From positions 1 through 64,000 of the forward strand of contig AQOF01000060.1 in NCBI GenBank assembly GCA_000565345.1: a stretch of 64,000 nucleotides of DNA. Reading direction: 5' to 3'. Shown in pieces: positions 48,994 to 58,297 of the stretch. Within the stretch, counting starts at the first letter, position 1; the number at the start of each line of letters is the position of its first letter. The notes beneath the pieces are model-generated. The model had not been told where the DNA came from. It made no database searches and saw only the letters and a program-made list of their open reading frames with translations. Origin of the DNA: Salinivibrio costicola subsp. costicola ATCC 33508 = LMG 11651 (lineage in GTDB: Bacteria > Pseudomonadota > Gammaproteobacteria > Enterobacterales > Vibrionaceae). A program made the translations under genes and the position numbers.

Positions 48994-49874
48994 TAGTAGG
49001 CCACCTTCTTTTCAACATATTTAAACTGAATCACGGTTAATGCACCGACCAAGATCATCAGCACCACCGACTGGGCCGCGGATGAGCCATATCGAGCCCA
49101 ACAAAGCCATCGGCGTAAACTTTATAAACCAGCGTGGTTGTCGATTGACCTGGCCCGCCTTGGGTCATAGCGTGAATAACGCCGAACGTCTCGAAGAAGG
49201 CGTATACCAAGTTAACAACCAAGAGAAAGAATGACGTGGGTGACAGCAGCGGAAAAATAATGGTCACAAACCGTTTCCCCGGTCCAGCCCCGTCAATCGC
49301 GGTCGCTTCAGTCAATGATCGTGGGATCGACTGTAATCCTGCAAGAAAGAACAAAAAGTTATAGCTGATCTGCTTCCAGGTGGCGGCAATAATGACCATG
49401 GTCATGGCATCCCCAGAATGAATAAAGGGATTCCAATCGAGCCCAATGGCTTCAAGCGCATGGGCCAGTACACCCACGGTGGGGTTGAACATAAATAGCC
49501 AGAGCACCCCAGCGACAGCGGGAGCAACCGCATAAGGACCAAACCAATAAGGTTTTATAGCCCGTCGCGCCTTTGATTACACGATCGGCCATCACCGCGA
49601 GCACTAATGCCGAGAGAAGAGCAATAGCGGCGACTGAAAAACTAAAAAACAGCGTAGTGAAAAAGCTATTGTAATAGCTTGTATCACCAATGAGGGCGAT
49701 AAAATTGTCAGCACCGACGAACTCGGTACTGAGCCCAAAAGGATCTTCAAGTAGCATCGACTGCCAGACCGCTTGTGCTGCTGGCCAAATAAAGAAAACA
49801 AACGTAATGAGCAGTTGCGGTGCGAGTAATAAAATGGGAAACGCACTGTGGTTAAATGTGGGTTTATTGGACAT
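48993..49874 (-). pseudogene. ugpA: sn-Glycerol-3-phosphate ABC transporter permease UgpA, two frameshifts
   Basis: About 294 residues and six spans. LLLAPQLLITFVFFIWPAAQ is the first helix, and the EAA loop is [20 protein letters not shown]. Breaks are near 49541 (an extra base in TGGTCCTTATG; repair gives [19 protein letters not shown]) and near 49089 (GG for GGG; repair gives [20 protein letters not shown] and ends FKYVEKKVAY). The start is ATG 49874, with GAGAAAG upstream, rather than the TTG four codons earlier. Confidence 0.87.
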
Positions 49875-49887
49875 AGACTTTCTCAAT

Positions 49888-49914
49888 AAAAAGAGCGGGC
49901 TCAGCGCACCGCTC
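49888..49914 (-). terminator. Terminator-like hairpin between ugpB and ugpA
   Basis: On the minus strand GAGCGG (49914-49909) pairs with CCGCTC (49898-49893) and is followed by TTTTTATT. It lies between the stop of ugpB and the ugpA start and may let only part of the transcripts continue, keeping binding protein in excess. Confidence 0.7.
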
Positions 49915-49931
49915 CATAATACAAGGCGTAA

Positions 49932-51236
49932 TTATTTGTTCGCTTTAGCAAACTTAGCGAGCAATCCGTTCGCACGTTCAACGGCCTCATCCAACGCTTC
50001 TTGCGCTGACTTATCACCCGACCAGACAGTTTCAAGCTCTTCGTTGATCACATCGCGAATTTGCACGAAGTTACCCAAACGAATACCTTTCGATGCAGGG
50101 GTGGGCTCCACTTCTGTCATCTGATTAATCGCGACATCTGTCCCCGGGTTCTTAGCGTAAAAGCCTTGCTTTTTACTTAGCTCATACGCACCGTGAGTGA
50201 TCGGCAGATAGCCAGTAAATTGGTGCCAATCAGCTTGGATCTCTGGTTTTGATAAGAACGAGAAGAACTGAGCAACGCCCTTGTACTCTTCTGATTCATG
50301 ACCTTGCAGAACCCAAAGCGTGGCGCCGCCAATAATCGTATTTCTTGGCTGCTCAACGGCTTTATCCCAGTAAGGCAGCTTGGCAACACCAAACTCAAAG
50401 TCTTTCACGCTCTCACGCACGCCCGCATAGGACGCTGAAGAGTTCATATACATGGCACACTCGCCACTATAAAAAAGTGGTGCACTGTCAGAGCGACGGC
50501 CGCCATACTCAAAGATCCCAGCTTGTTGCCAGTCTGCCATTTTGGCGATGTGATCAACGAAAGGTGATTGGTTAATCAGCATTTCGTTATCCACACTGCT
50601 AAAGCCGTTATCATTAGTGGCAATCGGGGTATTATGACGTGCGCCGAGGTTTTCGATTTGTACCCAAGACTGCCAGCCGGTGGTGAAGCCACACTGGGTG
50701 CCATTAGCGAGAAGCTTTTCTGATACTTGCTCGACCTCTTCCCAAGTCTTAGGTGGTGTCCCCCCCGCTTTGGCGAACAAATCTTTGTTGTAATAAAGCA
50801 CCGGTGTTGAGCTGTTAAACGGCATAGACAACATGTTGCCATTTTCGTCTGAGTAGTAGCCGGTCACAGAAGAGAGATAATCAGACTGGTCGAACGGTAC
50901 TTTGGCGTCTTGCATTAACTCATACACTGGGTAAATGGCGCCTTTTGCAGACATCATGGTCGCCGTGCCTACCTCAAACACTTGCACGATATGAGGTTGT
51001 TTGTTGGCGCGGAAGGCAGAGACCGCCCCCGTCATGGTTTCGGTATAGTTGCCCTTATAAACGGGCTTCACTGTGTAGTCGTCCTGACTGGCATTGAACT
51101 TCTCGGCCATTTCATTCACTTTTTCACCGAGATTTCCGCCCATTGCGTGCCACCATTCAATTTCGGTTGCAGCGTTGGCGGAAAACGAGGCCAACAACAA
51201 GGCCGAAGAAAGCGCGGTTAAGCGTTGGGTTTTCAT
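49932..51236 (-). CDS. ugpB: sn-Glycerol-3-phosphate periplasmic binding protein UgpB
   Basis: A 434-residue secreted protein (signal ALLLASFSANA) of the family-1 binding proteins. TEIEWWHAMGGNLGEKVNEM is the UgpB opening, and FEVGTATMMSAKGAIYPVYE, MPFNSSTPVLYYNKDLFAKA and the C-terminal LGNFVQIRDVINEELETVWS are characteristic. It captures glycerol-3-phosphate or glycerophosphocholine. It is the first gene of the minus-strand operon and diverges from ugpQ. Confidence 0.93.
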   Translation of the reverse strand: MKTQRLTALSSALLLASFSANAATEIEWWHAMGGNLGEKVNEMAEKFNASQDDYTVKPVYKGNYTETMTGAVSAFRANKQPHIVQVFEVGTATMMSAKGAIYPVYELMQDAKVPFDQSDYLSSVTGYYSDENGNMLSMPFNSSTPVLYYNKDLFAKAGGTPPKTWEEVEQVSEKLLANGTQCGFTTGWQSWVQIENLGARHNTPIATNDNGFSSVDNEMLINQSPFVDHIAKMADWQQAGIFEYGGRRSDSAPLFYSGECAMYMNSSASYAGVRESVKDFEFGVAKLPYWDKAVEQPRNTIIGGATLWVLQGHESEEYKGVAQFFSFLSKPEIQADWHQFTGYLPITHGAYELSKKQGFYAKNPGTDVAINQMTEVEPTPASKGIRLGNFVQIRDVINEELETVWSGDKSAQEALDEAVERANGLLAKFAKANK

Positions 51237-51264
51237 GCGTCACTCCTTTTGAGGATGGGGTAAT

Positions 51265-51308
51265 GTTCATCTGGCAACTTAATGAACAAAAATGAACATA
51301 ATATGAAC
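51265..51308. promoter_or_regulatory. Phased ATGAAC repeats upstream of ugpB
   Basis: ATGAAC occurs at 51282, 51292 and 51303 (10- and 11-base spacing, one helical turn), and its complement GTTCAT at 51265-51270. This lies 30-70 bases before the ugpB start. The adjacent DeoR/GlpR-type regulator is a candidate binder, since GlpR operators contain GTTC/GAAC halves. Confidence 0.5.
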
Positions 51309-51427
51309 CTCACCGAAAAGGGAGATGACAATTGTATGACTTTTGACCGCGATCTCGTTGGTCGTGAAAAAAATGTTAATTAAAGCGTGTTTTATCAATG
51401 AAAAGCATGAAATCAAAGGTGATAACA

Positions 51428-51445
51428 ATGTAACAAATCTGTCAC
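51428..51445 (+). promoter_or_regulatory. Probable Pho box upstream of ugpQ
   Basis: ATGTAACAAATCTGTCAC matches 15 of 18 positions of the PhoB box CTGTCATAWAWCTGTCAY by eye, with the two half sites spaced 11 bases. It is 68 bases upstream of ugpQ in the divergent ugpB-ugpQ region. Phosphate-starvation control is known for E. coli ugp. Confidence 0.65.
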
Positions 51446-51513
51446 CTTTAACGGGGAGAAATGAAGTCCTGGTTGGCTTACAATAGATTTATTTAAGATA
51501 AAGAGATGTTCAT

Positions 51514-52281
51514 ATGAAAATCGAGCCCGAAAAGTCAGTTTTATCATCCACTCCGGTATCACCTCATAAATTATGTGGTCATCGGGGCGTCGCCGCTCAA
51601 GCGCCTGAAAATACTTTAGCGTCGATCGCCCGCGTGCGTGAACTCGGCTTAAGTTGGGTGGAAGTGGATGTGCAATTAACCCAAGACGGCATTCCTGTAG
51701 TCTTTCATGATCAAACGTTATCCCGGTGCACGAATGGGAAAGGGGCGTTGAAAGACACCGCCTTAGTCGATTTACAGCAATTGGATGCGGGAAGCCACTT
51801 TTCAGCTGATTTTGCTCAACAACGAGTGCCGACATTAGCGGCCGTATTGGCACAAGTTCATCACGATGAGCTGCACCTTAACCTTGAGATAAAAACCTAT
51901 GCCGATACCGATATTGCTGCATTATGCGACGCGGTATTTGATTGTTTATCGACAAGCCCTGTGAATGAGCGGCAGATCTTAATCTCGTCTTTCTCTTTGG
52001 ATGCGTTGCGGTATTGTCGCGATCAAAAACCGAGCCTCGCCCGGGCGATCTTATGGGAAACCATCCCTGATAATTGGCATGAGTTTCGCGATTTAGCCAC
52101 ACTTAGCATTCACTGCAACTATCGCCACCTCACCCAAGAGAAAGCAAAATCCGTTAAAGATTCAGGTTTAGCATTGAAGTGTTACACCCCTAACGATCCG
52201 CACGCCGTGGCACCTTTATGGGAGTGGGGAGTGGACATGATGATCACCGACGCCCCTGAGCGTTATTTATCGATAAGTTGA
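51514..52281 (+). CDS. ugpQ: Glycerophosphodiester phosphodiesterase UgpQ
   Basis: A 255-residue cytoplasmic GDPD-family enzyme that splits glycerophosphodiesters into glycerol-3-phosphate and an alcohol. The catalytic HRGVAAQAPENTLASI carries the first His and Glu, VEVDVQLTQDGIPVVFHDQT the metal ligands and second His, and LHLNLEIKT the third metal site. It has no signal peptide, as in E. coli UgpQ, and so acts on imported substrate. It diverges from ugpB and is followed by the DeoR gene. Confidence 0.92.
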   Translation: MKIEPEKSVLSSTPVSPHKLCGHRGVAAQAPENTLASIARVRELGLSWVEVDVQLTQDGIPVVFHDQTLSRCTNGKGALKDTALVDLQQLDAGSHFSADFAQQRVPTLAAVLAQVHHDELHLNLEIKTYADTDIAALCDAVFDCLSTSPVNERQILISSFSLDALRYCRDQKPSLARAILWETIPDNWHEFRDLATLSIHCNYRHLTQEKAKSVKDSGLALKCYTPNDPHAVAPLWEWGVDMMITDAPERYLSIS

Positions 52282-52315
52282 TATCGACAAATTGAAAAAT
52301 AAGGAGGGAGTGTTG

Positions 52316-53068
52316 GTGACTAACGATTTGGGATTAAACTGGCGACAGCGAGATATTCTCAGCCAATTAGCCGATGTCGAACATTTAGAAACTGACCACT
52401 TGGCCGCGCATTTTTCCGTGACTACGCAGACTATCCGTCGCGATATTAATCAGCTTTGTGCGTTGGGGCTCGCCCGTCGTCATCATGGTGGGATCAATAT
52501 GCCCTCCGCACAGGCAAACAGTGACTATCAGCGCCGGCTTGAACGCCATCGTGGGATTAAAACTGCGATTGCGCAGGCTGTCGCCGAGCGTATTCCTGAC
52601 GGGGCCACCGTGATGTTGGGCATTGGCACGACCGTCTCGGCGATTGCCGAACAGCTACTCACCCGACGTGATCTTCGGGTGATAACCAACAACGTACAAA
52701 TCGCCCACATTCTCGGCGCTAATTCTGACCTGGAAATTTGGCTGGCCGGCGGAAAGTTACGGGCCAACGATCAAGATATGGTGGGCCATTCGGTGATTCA
52801 GTTTTTATCCCGCTTTCAAGCCGATATTGCCATTATTGGTTGTGCGGCGGTGAGTGAAGAAGGGTGGGCCTGCGAGTTTTCCCCGGATGAAGCCGATGTC
52901 AGTGACACCATGTTGGAAGCCGCCACCGCGCGTTGGCTGGTGGCTGATGGTTCAAAATGGCAGCGCAGTGCGCCGGTGAAAGTGAAAACGCTCAAGCAAT
53001 TTGACTATGTGTTCACCGATCATACTGAGCTTGCCAGTGAGATAGCCTTTGTTCCTTGTGCGTTTTAA
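52316..53068 (+). CDS. DeoR-family regulator, probably of the ugp genes (GlpR-like)
   Basis: About 250 residues. The DeoR helix-turn-helix is LETDHLAAHFSVTTQTIRRD, followed by NQLCALGLARRHHGGI. The sugar-phosphate-binding domain has VMLGIGTTVSAIAEQLL and LEIWLAGGKLRANDQDMVG. The start is probably GTG 52316 (or TTG 52313), eight bases after AGGAGG. It follows ugpQ by about 35 bases. Glycerol-3-phosphate is the likely inducer, by analogy with GlpR. Confidence 0.85.
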   Translation: MTNDLGLNWRQRDILSQLADVEHLETDHLAAHFSVTTQTIRRDINQLCALGLARRHHGGINMPSAQANSDYQRRLERHRGIKTAIAQAVAERIPDGATVMLGIGTTVSAIAEQLLTRRDLRVITNNVQIAHILGANSDLEIWLAGGKLRANDQDMVGHSVIQFLSRFQADIAIIGCAAVSEEGWACEFSPDEADVSDTMLEAATARWLVADGSKWQRSAPVKVKTLKQFDYVFTDHTELASEIAFVPCAF

Positions 53069-53096
53069 TCATGGCGAGTTAGACCGCAAGGTGTGA

Positions 53097-54362
53097 TCAT
53101 GCTTGCGCCGATAAGATCGCCCGATAGAGTGCTTCTGCGGCCTCACGCGGGGTTTGCTTCGGGTCGTAGAAAAACTCGTCAATCACATCAAAAATGGCAC
53201 TTTGCACATAGCGTGTGGTCGACAGTCCATGTGACATACTCGGGCTTAAGGTGCCGTGTTCTTGCGCATAAAGAAACGCATCGCGCGATGCGTGGGCGCA
53301 ATGATCATCCTCAGGCAATGGCACATCAAATCGGATCGGCAAAGAGCCTTTATAACGATTAAAATCGCGTTGAAATTGCGGTGTCAATAAATACGACGCT
53401 ATATCCGCCTGGCTTTGCCGCTCGTTTTCATTGTTGGGTTTAAAAAACACAAAGCTGTCGACGTTATAGCTAAACGCGTGTTTAGTGCCAGGGACGGCAA
53501 CACAGGTAAACGCCTTGCCTTCTTGCTGATTAGCTGCAAAAAATTCACCTTTCGCCCAATCTCCCATTACTTGCATGCCTGCCTGATTATTAATCAGCAG
53601 CTGCGTGGTATCGCTCCAGTTTCGGCCTTGACCCTTGTCATCGACATATTTGCGCATTTTGGCGAGTAAACGGAACGCTTCAATGACGCCGTCACTCAGT
53701 AATGCGTTGCGTTCGAAATTAAGAAACGCCCGCTGATAAAGTTGTGGTCCCATGACGGACAGGGCCAAGCTGTCAAACAGCGTCGCCACTTGCCAGGGCT
53801 CTCCGCCCAGGGCAAGGGGAACATAGCCTGCCTGTTTAAGTTTATCTGCCGCAATAAAAAAGCTATCAAAGTCGGTCGGGATATCAGCATCCGCGGCCTC
53901 AAACGCACGTAAGTTAATCCATAGCCAATTTACTCGGTGGATATTAATGGGCGCGGCGACGTAATTGCCTTGATACTGCATCACATCTCGAAGTGGCGCA
54001 GGGATCTTGGCTTCCCACTGCTCGGCATCAGCAATATTATTAAGATTACGCAAAAAACCGAGTCTCGCCCACTCCGTGATCTCTGGGCCTTTGATTTGTG
54101 CGGCCAAAGGTGGATTGCCACTAATCGCACGAATTCTCAGTGTATTCATCGCACTGATCCCAGCGCGACCTCCTACCGCAAAATCTTGCCATTGATAGCC
54201 TTGTCGCTCCATGCCCTGACGTAATACCGAGGCGGCTTTCGCCTCTCCGGCTGAGGTCCACCAGTGAAGCACTTCAACCTTGCTTGCAGTGGCGCTAACG
54301 CTGTAGGCTAACAAACTGTACGCAAGCAGCGCACCCGATAAAAATCGTGTTGTTCGACGCAT
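53097..54362 (-). CDS. Family-1 (sugar-type) periplasmic binding protein, in an operon with a two-component system
   Basis: A 421-residue secreted protein (signal LLAYSLLAYSVSATA). KVEVLHWWTSAGEAKAASVL, PPLAAQIKGPEITEWARLGF, AAPINIHRVNWLWINLRAFE and NQAGMQVMGDWAKGEFFAAN match the glucose/mannose-binding proteins of Pseudomonas-type (GtsA-like) ABC systems. No permease or ATPase gene is adjacent. Its start overlaps the kinase stop (TAATG), so it is made together with the kinase and may act as a ligand-presenting partner. Confidence 0.83.
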   Translation of the reverse strand: MRRTTRFLSGALLAYSLLAYSVSATASKVEVLHWWTSAGEAKAASVLRQGMERQGYQWQDFAVGGRAGISAMNTLRIRAISGNPPLAAQIKGPEITEWARLGFLRNLNNIADAEQWEAKIPAPLRDVMQYQGNYVAAPINIHRVNWLWINLRAFEAADADIPTDFDSFFIAADKLKQAGYVPLALGGEPWQVATLFDSLALSVMGPQLYQRAFLNFERNALLSDGVIEAFRLLAKMRKYVDDKGQGRNWSDTTQLLINNQAGMQVMGDWAKGEFFAANQQEGKAFTCVAVPGTKHAFSYNVDSFVFFKPNNENERQSQADIASYLLTPQFQRDFNRYKGSLPIRFDVPLPEDDHCAHASRDAFLYAQEHGTLSPSMSHGLSTTRYVQSAIFDVIDEFFYDPKQTPREAAEALYRAILSAQA

Positions 54363-55810
54363 TATTCTTCTACCCGCGGGAAACTGATATCAACTTGTAA
54401 TCCACCCTCACGATGATTACTGAGCACCATATCACCACCATGGGCATGAATGATATCTCTGGCGATCCCAAGGCCTAAGCCCGAGCCGTCACTGTCATCA
54501 TGCAAGCGCACATAGGGATCGAACACTGACGTGAGCGCTTCTTCTGGAATACCAGGGCCTTCATCGATCAAGGTGATATCTAAGGTGTGCGTCGCGTCCA
54601 TAACATAAATGGTTACTTTGTCGCCATACTTAACCCCGTTATCAATTAAATTGGATAAGCAACGTTTAAACGCGAGCGGTTTACAGGTAAATGGCGGCAC
54701 GGCATCGCTTTCAATCTGCACCCGCATTCTGGTTTGGTTGTGGGGTTCAACAATCATCGCTAAAAAGTCGATCACATCAATCGCGGCCATATTCTCGTGA
54801 ATATCGGTATCACGCACGGTTTGAACCGCGCCTTTCACCATCATTTCAAGATCGTCCAAGTCTTTATTTAATTTTGCCGTTTGTACCTCATCGTCGATCA
54901 GCTCCGCGCGCAGGCGTAACCGCGTGATAGGGGTTTTTAAATCATGCGACATCGAGCGAAAAAGGGTTTCCCGCTCGCGTAGATGGCGTTGTAAGCGTCG
55001 TTGCATCCGGTTGAAAGCTCGGGTCACAATCGCAATTTCAGCCGCGCCTTCTTCTTTAAGCGGGGGTTGCTCAATGTCAGTACTGAATAAATTAGCGGCC
55101 TTTGCTAATCGCTTTAGCGGCCGAGCTTGTTGACGAATTAAGATGTAGGTAAAAAATAGCAGCAAAGCGGTAATGACCACGATAAAGACCACTTGATCGG
55201 CGGTGATCAGCGTATCATCGAGGGTTACATAGGGCGCAGGAAGTAGGGCAGCGATATAAACCCATTCACCGGTTTTAAGCTCCATTTGCACCACCAGAAT
55301 AGGTGGATTGAGTGGCTCTAAGCTTAAGGTGTGATGTGCCCAAGACTTGGGTAAATCTTGCAATAAAATATCGTTATTCAGCACTCGCAATGTTTCAGGG
55401 CGAGAAAAATTAACCTCGATGGTGTTTAACCCCGGCAGTTGTTGATGAAGAATGCCTGATACGGTATCGATAGCAACCTGCTTGGCTTGCGTGTCTTCGA
55501 TCGGCGTGATGTGAATTTTTTCTTTATTGAATGAAACAAAAAACCGCGTGCCACCCATATTACGCAACTGATTCAATGCGACATGACGATACGCCACGGG
55601 TAAAGACTGAAAAAAGGTGGTAGTTGATGCAAACATGTTGGCTAAACTCGCCGATGCGGATTCTAATCCCTCTAGCTGGGTTCGCTTCGACTGAGTATAC
55701 CAGATTGATGTCGCAATCCCTTGTGCCAAGACCACCGATAGTAGCGTTAACAGCAGTGTTCTGGAAAGCAGAGAGCGTGGGATCAGTTTTTCGAGCCATT
55801 CATGATTCAT
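54362..55810 (-). CDS. Sensor histidine kinase
   Basis: About 482 residues. Two membrane helices (LLSRTLLLTLLSVVLAQGIA; VVFIVVITALLLFFTYILI) flank a periplasmic domain of about 160 residues. A HAMP linker follows, then the H box SMSHDLKTPITRLRLRAEL, N box LSNLIDNGVKYGD, and G boxes IDEGPGIP and GSGLGLGIARDI. The start is ATG 55810, which overlaps the response-regulator end by 11 bases. It is encoded between a regulator and a sugar-type binding protein, so a sugar signal is likely but not shown. Confidence 0.88.
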   Translation of the reverse strand: MNHEWLEKLIPRSLLSRTLLLTLLSVVLAQGIATSIWYTQSKRTQLEGLESASASLANMFASTTTFFQSLPVAYRHVALNQLRNMGGTRFFVSFNKEKIHITPIEDTQAKQVAIDTVSGILHQQLPGLNTIEVNFSRPETLRVLNNDILLQDLPKSWAHHTLSLEPLNPPILVVQMELKTGEWVYIAALLPAPYVTLDDTLITADQVVFIVVITALLLFFTYILIRQQARPLKRLAKAANLFSTDIEQPPLKEEGAAEIAIVTRAFNRMQRRLQRHLRERETLFRSMSHDLKTPITRLRLRAELIDDEVQTAKLNKDLDDLEMMVKGAVQTVRDTDIHENMAAIDVIDFLAMIVEPHNQTRMRVQIESDAVPPFTCKPLAFKRCLSNLIDNGVKYGDKVTIYVMDATHTLDITLIDEGPGIPEEALTSVFDPYVRLHDDSDGSGLGLGIARDIIHAHGGDMVLSNHREGGLQVDISFPRVEE

Positions 55811-56518
55811 ACTGGATCTCGGCAACAAACATATAACCTGCACCACGTACCGTTTTAATTAGGTTCGCTTTACTGGTATCGCGTAAGCGTTGACGCAGAC
55901 GGCTGACTTGAACATCAATACCACGCTCTTGCGCTTGGGCATCTCGCCCGCGTGTTGCCTGACTAATGGCGTTACGATCCAGTAGCTGGTGCGGGTGGTC
56001 GATAAAGAGCATGAGCAGTGCGTAGTCAGAGGCAGACAGCTCGATTTCCATCCCAGTGACAACATGATGCAGCTGCTGCGTAGCTGGCTCAAGACGCCAC
56101 TGACCAAAGCGGATTGCTTTTGGGCGTGACAAGGTTGTTTCTTGTAACTGTTGAGTACGGCGCAGTAACGCGCGAATACGTGCAATCAGTTGGCGAGGGC
56201 TAAAGGGTTTTGCAATGTAATCATCCGCGCCCAACTCAAGTCCGACAATTTGATCCGTCTCGTCCGACACCGCCGTGAGCATAATGATGGGGACACCCGA
56301 GTCTTTGCGGATACGTTTACATAAGGTAAAGCCGTCATCACCCGGAAGCATGACGTCTAAAAGAATTAAGTCGGGATACTGCACGGCCAGCTTAGATTGC
56401 ATCTCATGACCATTTTGCGCGGTGACTACGTCATAACCGGCTTTCGCCAGATAAGCCTGAAGAAGTTCACGAATCTCAACATCGTCATCCACCACCAAGA
56501 TGCGTTTGGCTGAAGCAT
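55800..56518 (-). pseudogene. OmpR-family response regulator, frameshift at codon 5
   Basis: About 239 residues. The receiver domain is intact (VVDDDVEIRELLQAYLAKAG, phospho-acceptor in LILLDVMLPGDDG, Lys in DDYIAKPFSP), and the winged helix ends TVRGAGYMFVAE. The ATG 56518 (with GAGG upstream) reads MLQPN out of frame. One more A in the AAA near 56505 gives MLQPKRILVVDDD, the family start. As given, translation would need a start inside the receiver. It is the first gene of the regulator-kinase-binding-protein operon. Confidence 0.83.
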
Positions 56519-56622
56519 AGTGCTTTTGTCCTCGTTGCTATTTTGATCGGTCCATTATCGGTGCTTTGTGGCTAAGATGCTAGAAACAACTCCGCAGTTT
56601 GTGTAATTAATCAGCGACTAAC

Positions 56623-56655
56623 AAAAAGCCCCCAAGCGATATCGAGCTTGAGGCT
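56623..56655 (-). terminator. Distal terminator after metS
   Basis: On the minus strand AGCCTCAAGC (from 56655) pairs, with one bulge, with GCTTGGGGGCT (to 56627), and TTTTTG follows. It lies 60 bases downstream of another hairpin. Confidence 0.75.
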
Positions 56656-56676
56656 GTTAGGCGTGTTTGTGTTGTC

Positions 56677-56704
56677 AAAACAGCGCCTACTTGCAGCAGG
56701 CGCT
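56677..56704 (-). terminator. Proximal terminator after metS
   Basis: On the minus strand AGCGCCT (56704-56698) pairs with AGGCGCT (56688-56682) and is followed by GTTTTG. It lies 9 bases after the metS stop. Confidence 0.75.
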
Positions 56705-56712
56705 TCACATAT

Positions 56713-56814
56713 TTATTCACTATTACTTTGCATCGCTTTACGAATACACAGAGCGGCACCGCCCCATGTTACCGCTAAACCGATAAGCATCATTACGATT
56801 GCACCTGTTGTCAT
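56713..56814 (-). CDS. metS: MetS-type small subunit of an NSS methionine/alanine importer
   Basis: A 33-residue membrane peptide, MTTGAIVMMLIGLAVTWGGA followed by ALCIRKAMQSNSE. It has one transmembrane helix and a short basic tail, the MetS pattern. In Corynebacterium MetPS the small subunit is required for transport. Its ATG overlaps the carrier stop (ATGA), so both are coupled. Confidence 0.85.
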   Translation of the reverse strand: MTTGAIVMMLIGLAVTWGGAALCIRKAMQSNSE

Positions 56815-58297
56815 GCGTCTGTCTCCATATCACGAGCGGGTGTGGTTGTGCTGTTAACAATAATGCCAACAACCAGCATGGCTGCCACCAAGCCCCAACC
56901 GAGGGTTAGTAGCTCGAACTGCGCATAGCCACCATAGCCGTCGTTAAAGGTATCAATCAGGTTTTTCACCAAGATCACGACCAGCATAATCGGGCTGATA
57001 AAGCGGATACAAATTTCCATCCACTGTCCCACATTAAATTCAGATACGCGATTCACGTATTGACGGATGTCAGACAGTTTCACTAGCCAGCCTGCGACAA
57101 TTAGCTCAAGCAAGCAGCTGGTTAACAATGCAACGTTGTTGACAAAGTAGTCGACTAAATCAAGCAGCAACAAGCCACCGTTGGTAGCAAACGCCATTGA
57201 GACCACAAAGCTCACACCACAAACCGCGATTGCCGCTTTTTGACGTGTGACATTCAACTTATCCATGATCGATGATGTAACCGCCTCGATGATCGAGATA
57301 TGCGAGCTTAAGCCTGCCACCACCAGCGCTAAGAAGAATAAGGGACCCAAAATATAAGGGATAGGCAACAGATTAATTGCGGCTGGCAAAGTGACAAAGG
57401 CCAAGCCGACACCGCCGCTGACGACGTCAGTGATGCCCTTACTCTGTTCGGCGGCCATGTAGCCGAGAATAGAGAAGATCAACACACCCGCGACAATCGA
57501 AAAGCCGCAGTTAATCAACACCGTCATTAAGGCGTTATTATTCACATCCGATTTCTCAGGTAAATAGCTTGAGTAAGCGAGCATGATGGCAAAGCCGACA
57601 GAGAGAGTGAAGAAAATCTGCCCGTAAGCAGCGGACCAAACACTGGCATCTGTCAGTTTGCTAAAGTCTGGCGAAAACAAGTAGTTAAGCCATCAAGCGC
57701 GCCCGGTAACATCACCACACGGCCAATTAGCAGCAGCACCATGATAAACAACAGTGGCATCATGATTTTGCTCGCCTTTTCGATCCCGCCTTTTACGCCA
57801 CGGAATACGGCAGCAAACGTGATTGCCCACGCAATGATCATTGGAATTGCAATATGCCATTGCCAATCACCCAGATTAGTAGGCGAGTTTTCACCCAGCT
57901 TTAGGTAATCAGAAAAGAAGAAGGCGTTGGTATCTGTGCCCCAATCTTGTCCAAATGAAAAGCCAAAGTACGAAATGGCCCAACCAATGACCGCGACGTA
58001 GTAGATCCCAATCGTTGCAGCAATCAAGACTTGGAACCAACCGAGCCACTCAAACTTGGTGTTCAGTTTTGAGAAAACCACGGGCGATGAGCCACGTAAT
58101 TTTTTCCCTAAACCAAACTCCATGATCATAAATGGAATACCGGCAGTGAGCATGGCGAAAAGGTAAGGGATAAAAAAGGCACCGCCACCGTTCTCATACG
58201 CCATATAGGGGAATCGCCAAATATTCCCTAGGCCGACTGCTGACCCAACGGCAGCGAGGATAAACCCAGCCCGTGAGCCCCATTGTTCTCTTTGCAT
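56811..58297 (-). pseudogene. NSS-family sodium-dependent amino-acid transporter (MetP-like), one frameshift
   Basis: About 495 residues and 12 spans when repaired. The NSS signature is GFILAAVGSAVGLGNIWRFP, then YENGGGAFFIPYLFAMLTAG. The frame breaks near 57680: AA for AAA in GGCTTAACTACTTG, whose repair gives ALDGLNYLFSPDFSKLTDAS. Family members import methionine, alanine or other neutral amino acids with sodium. ATG 58297 has AAGGAG ten bases upstream. The following metS-type peptide supports the MetP assignment. Confidence 0.88.
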
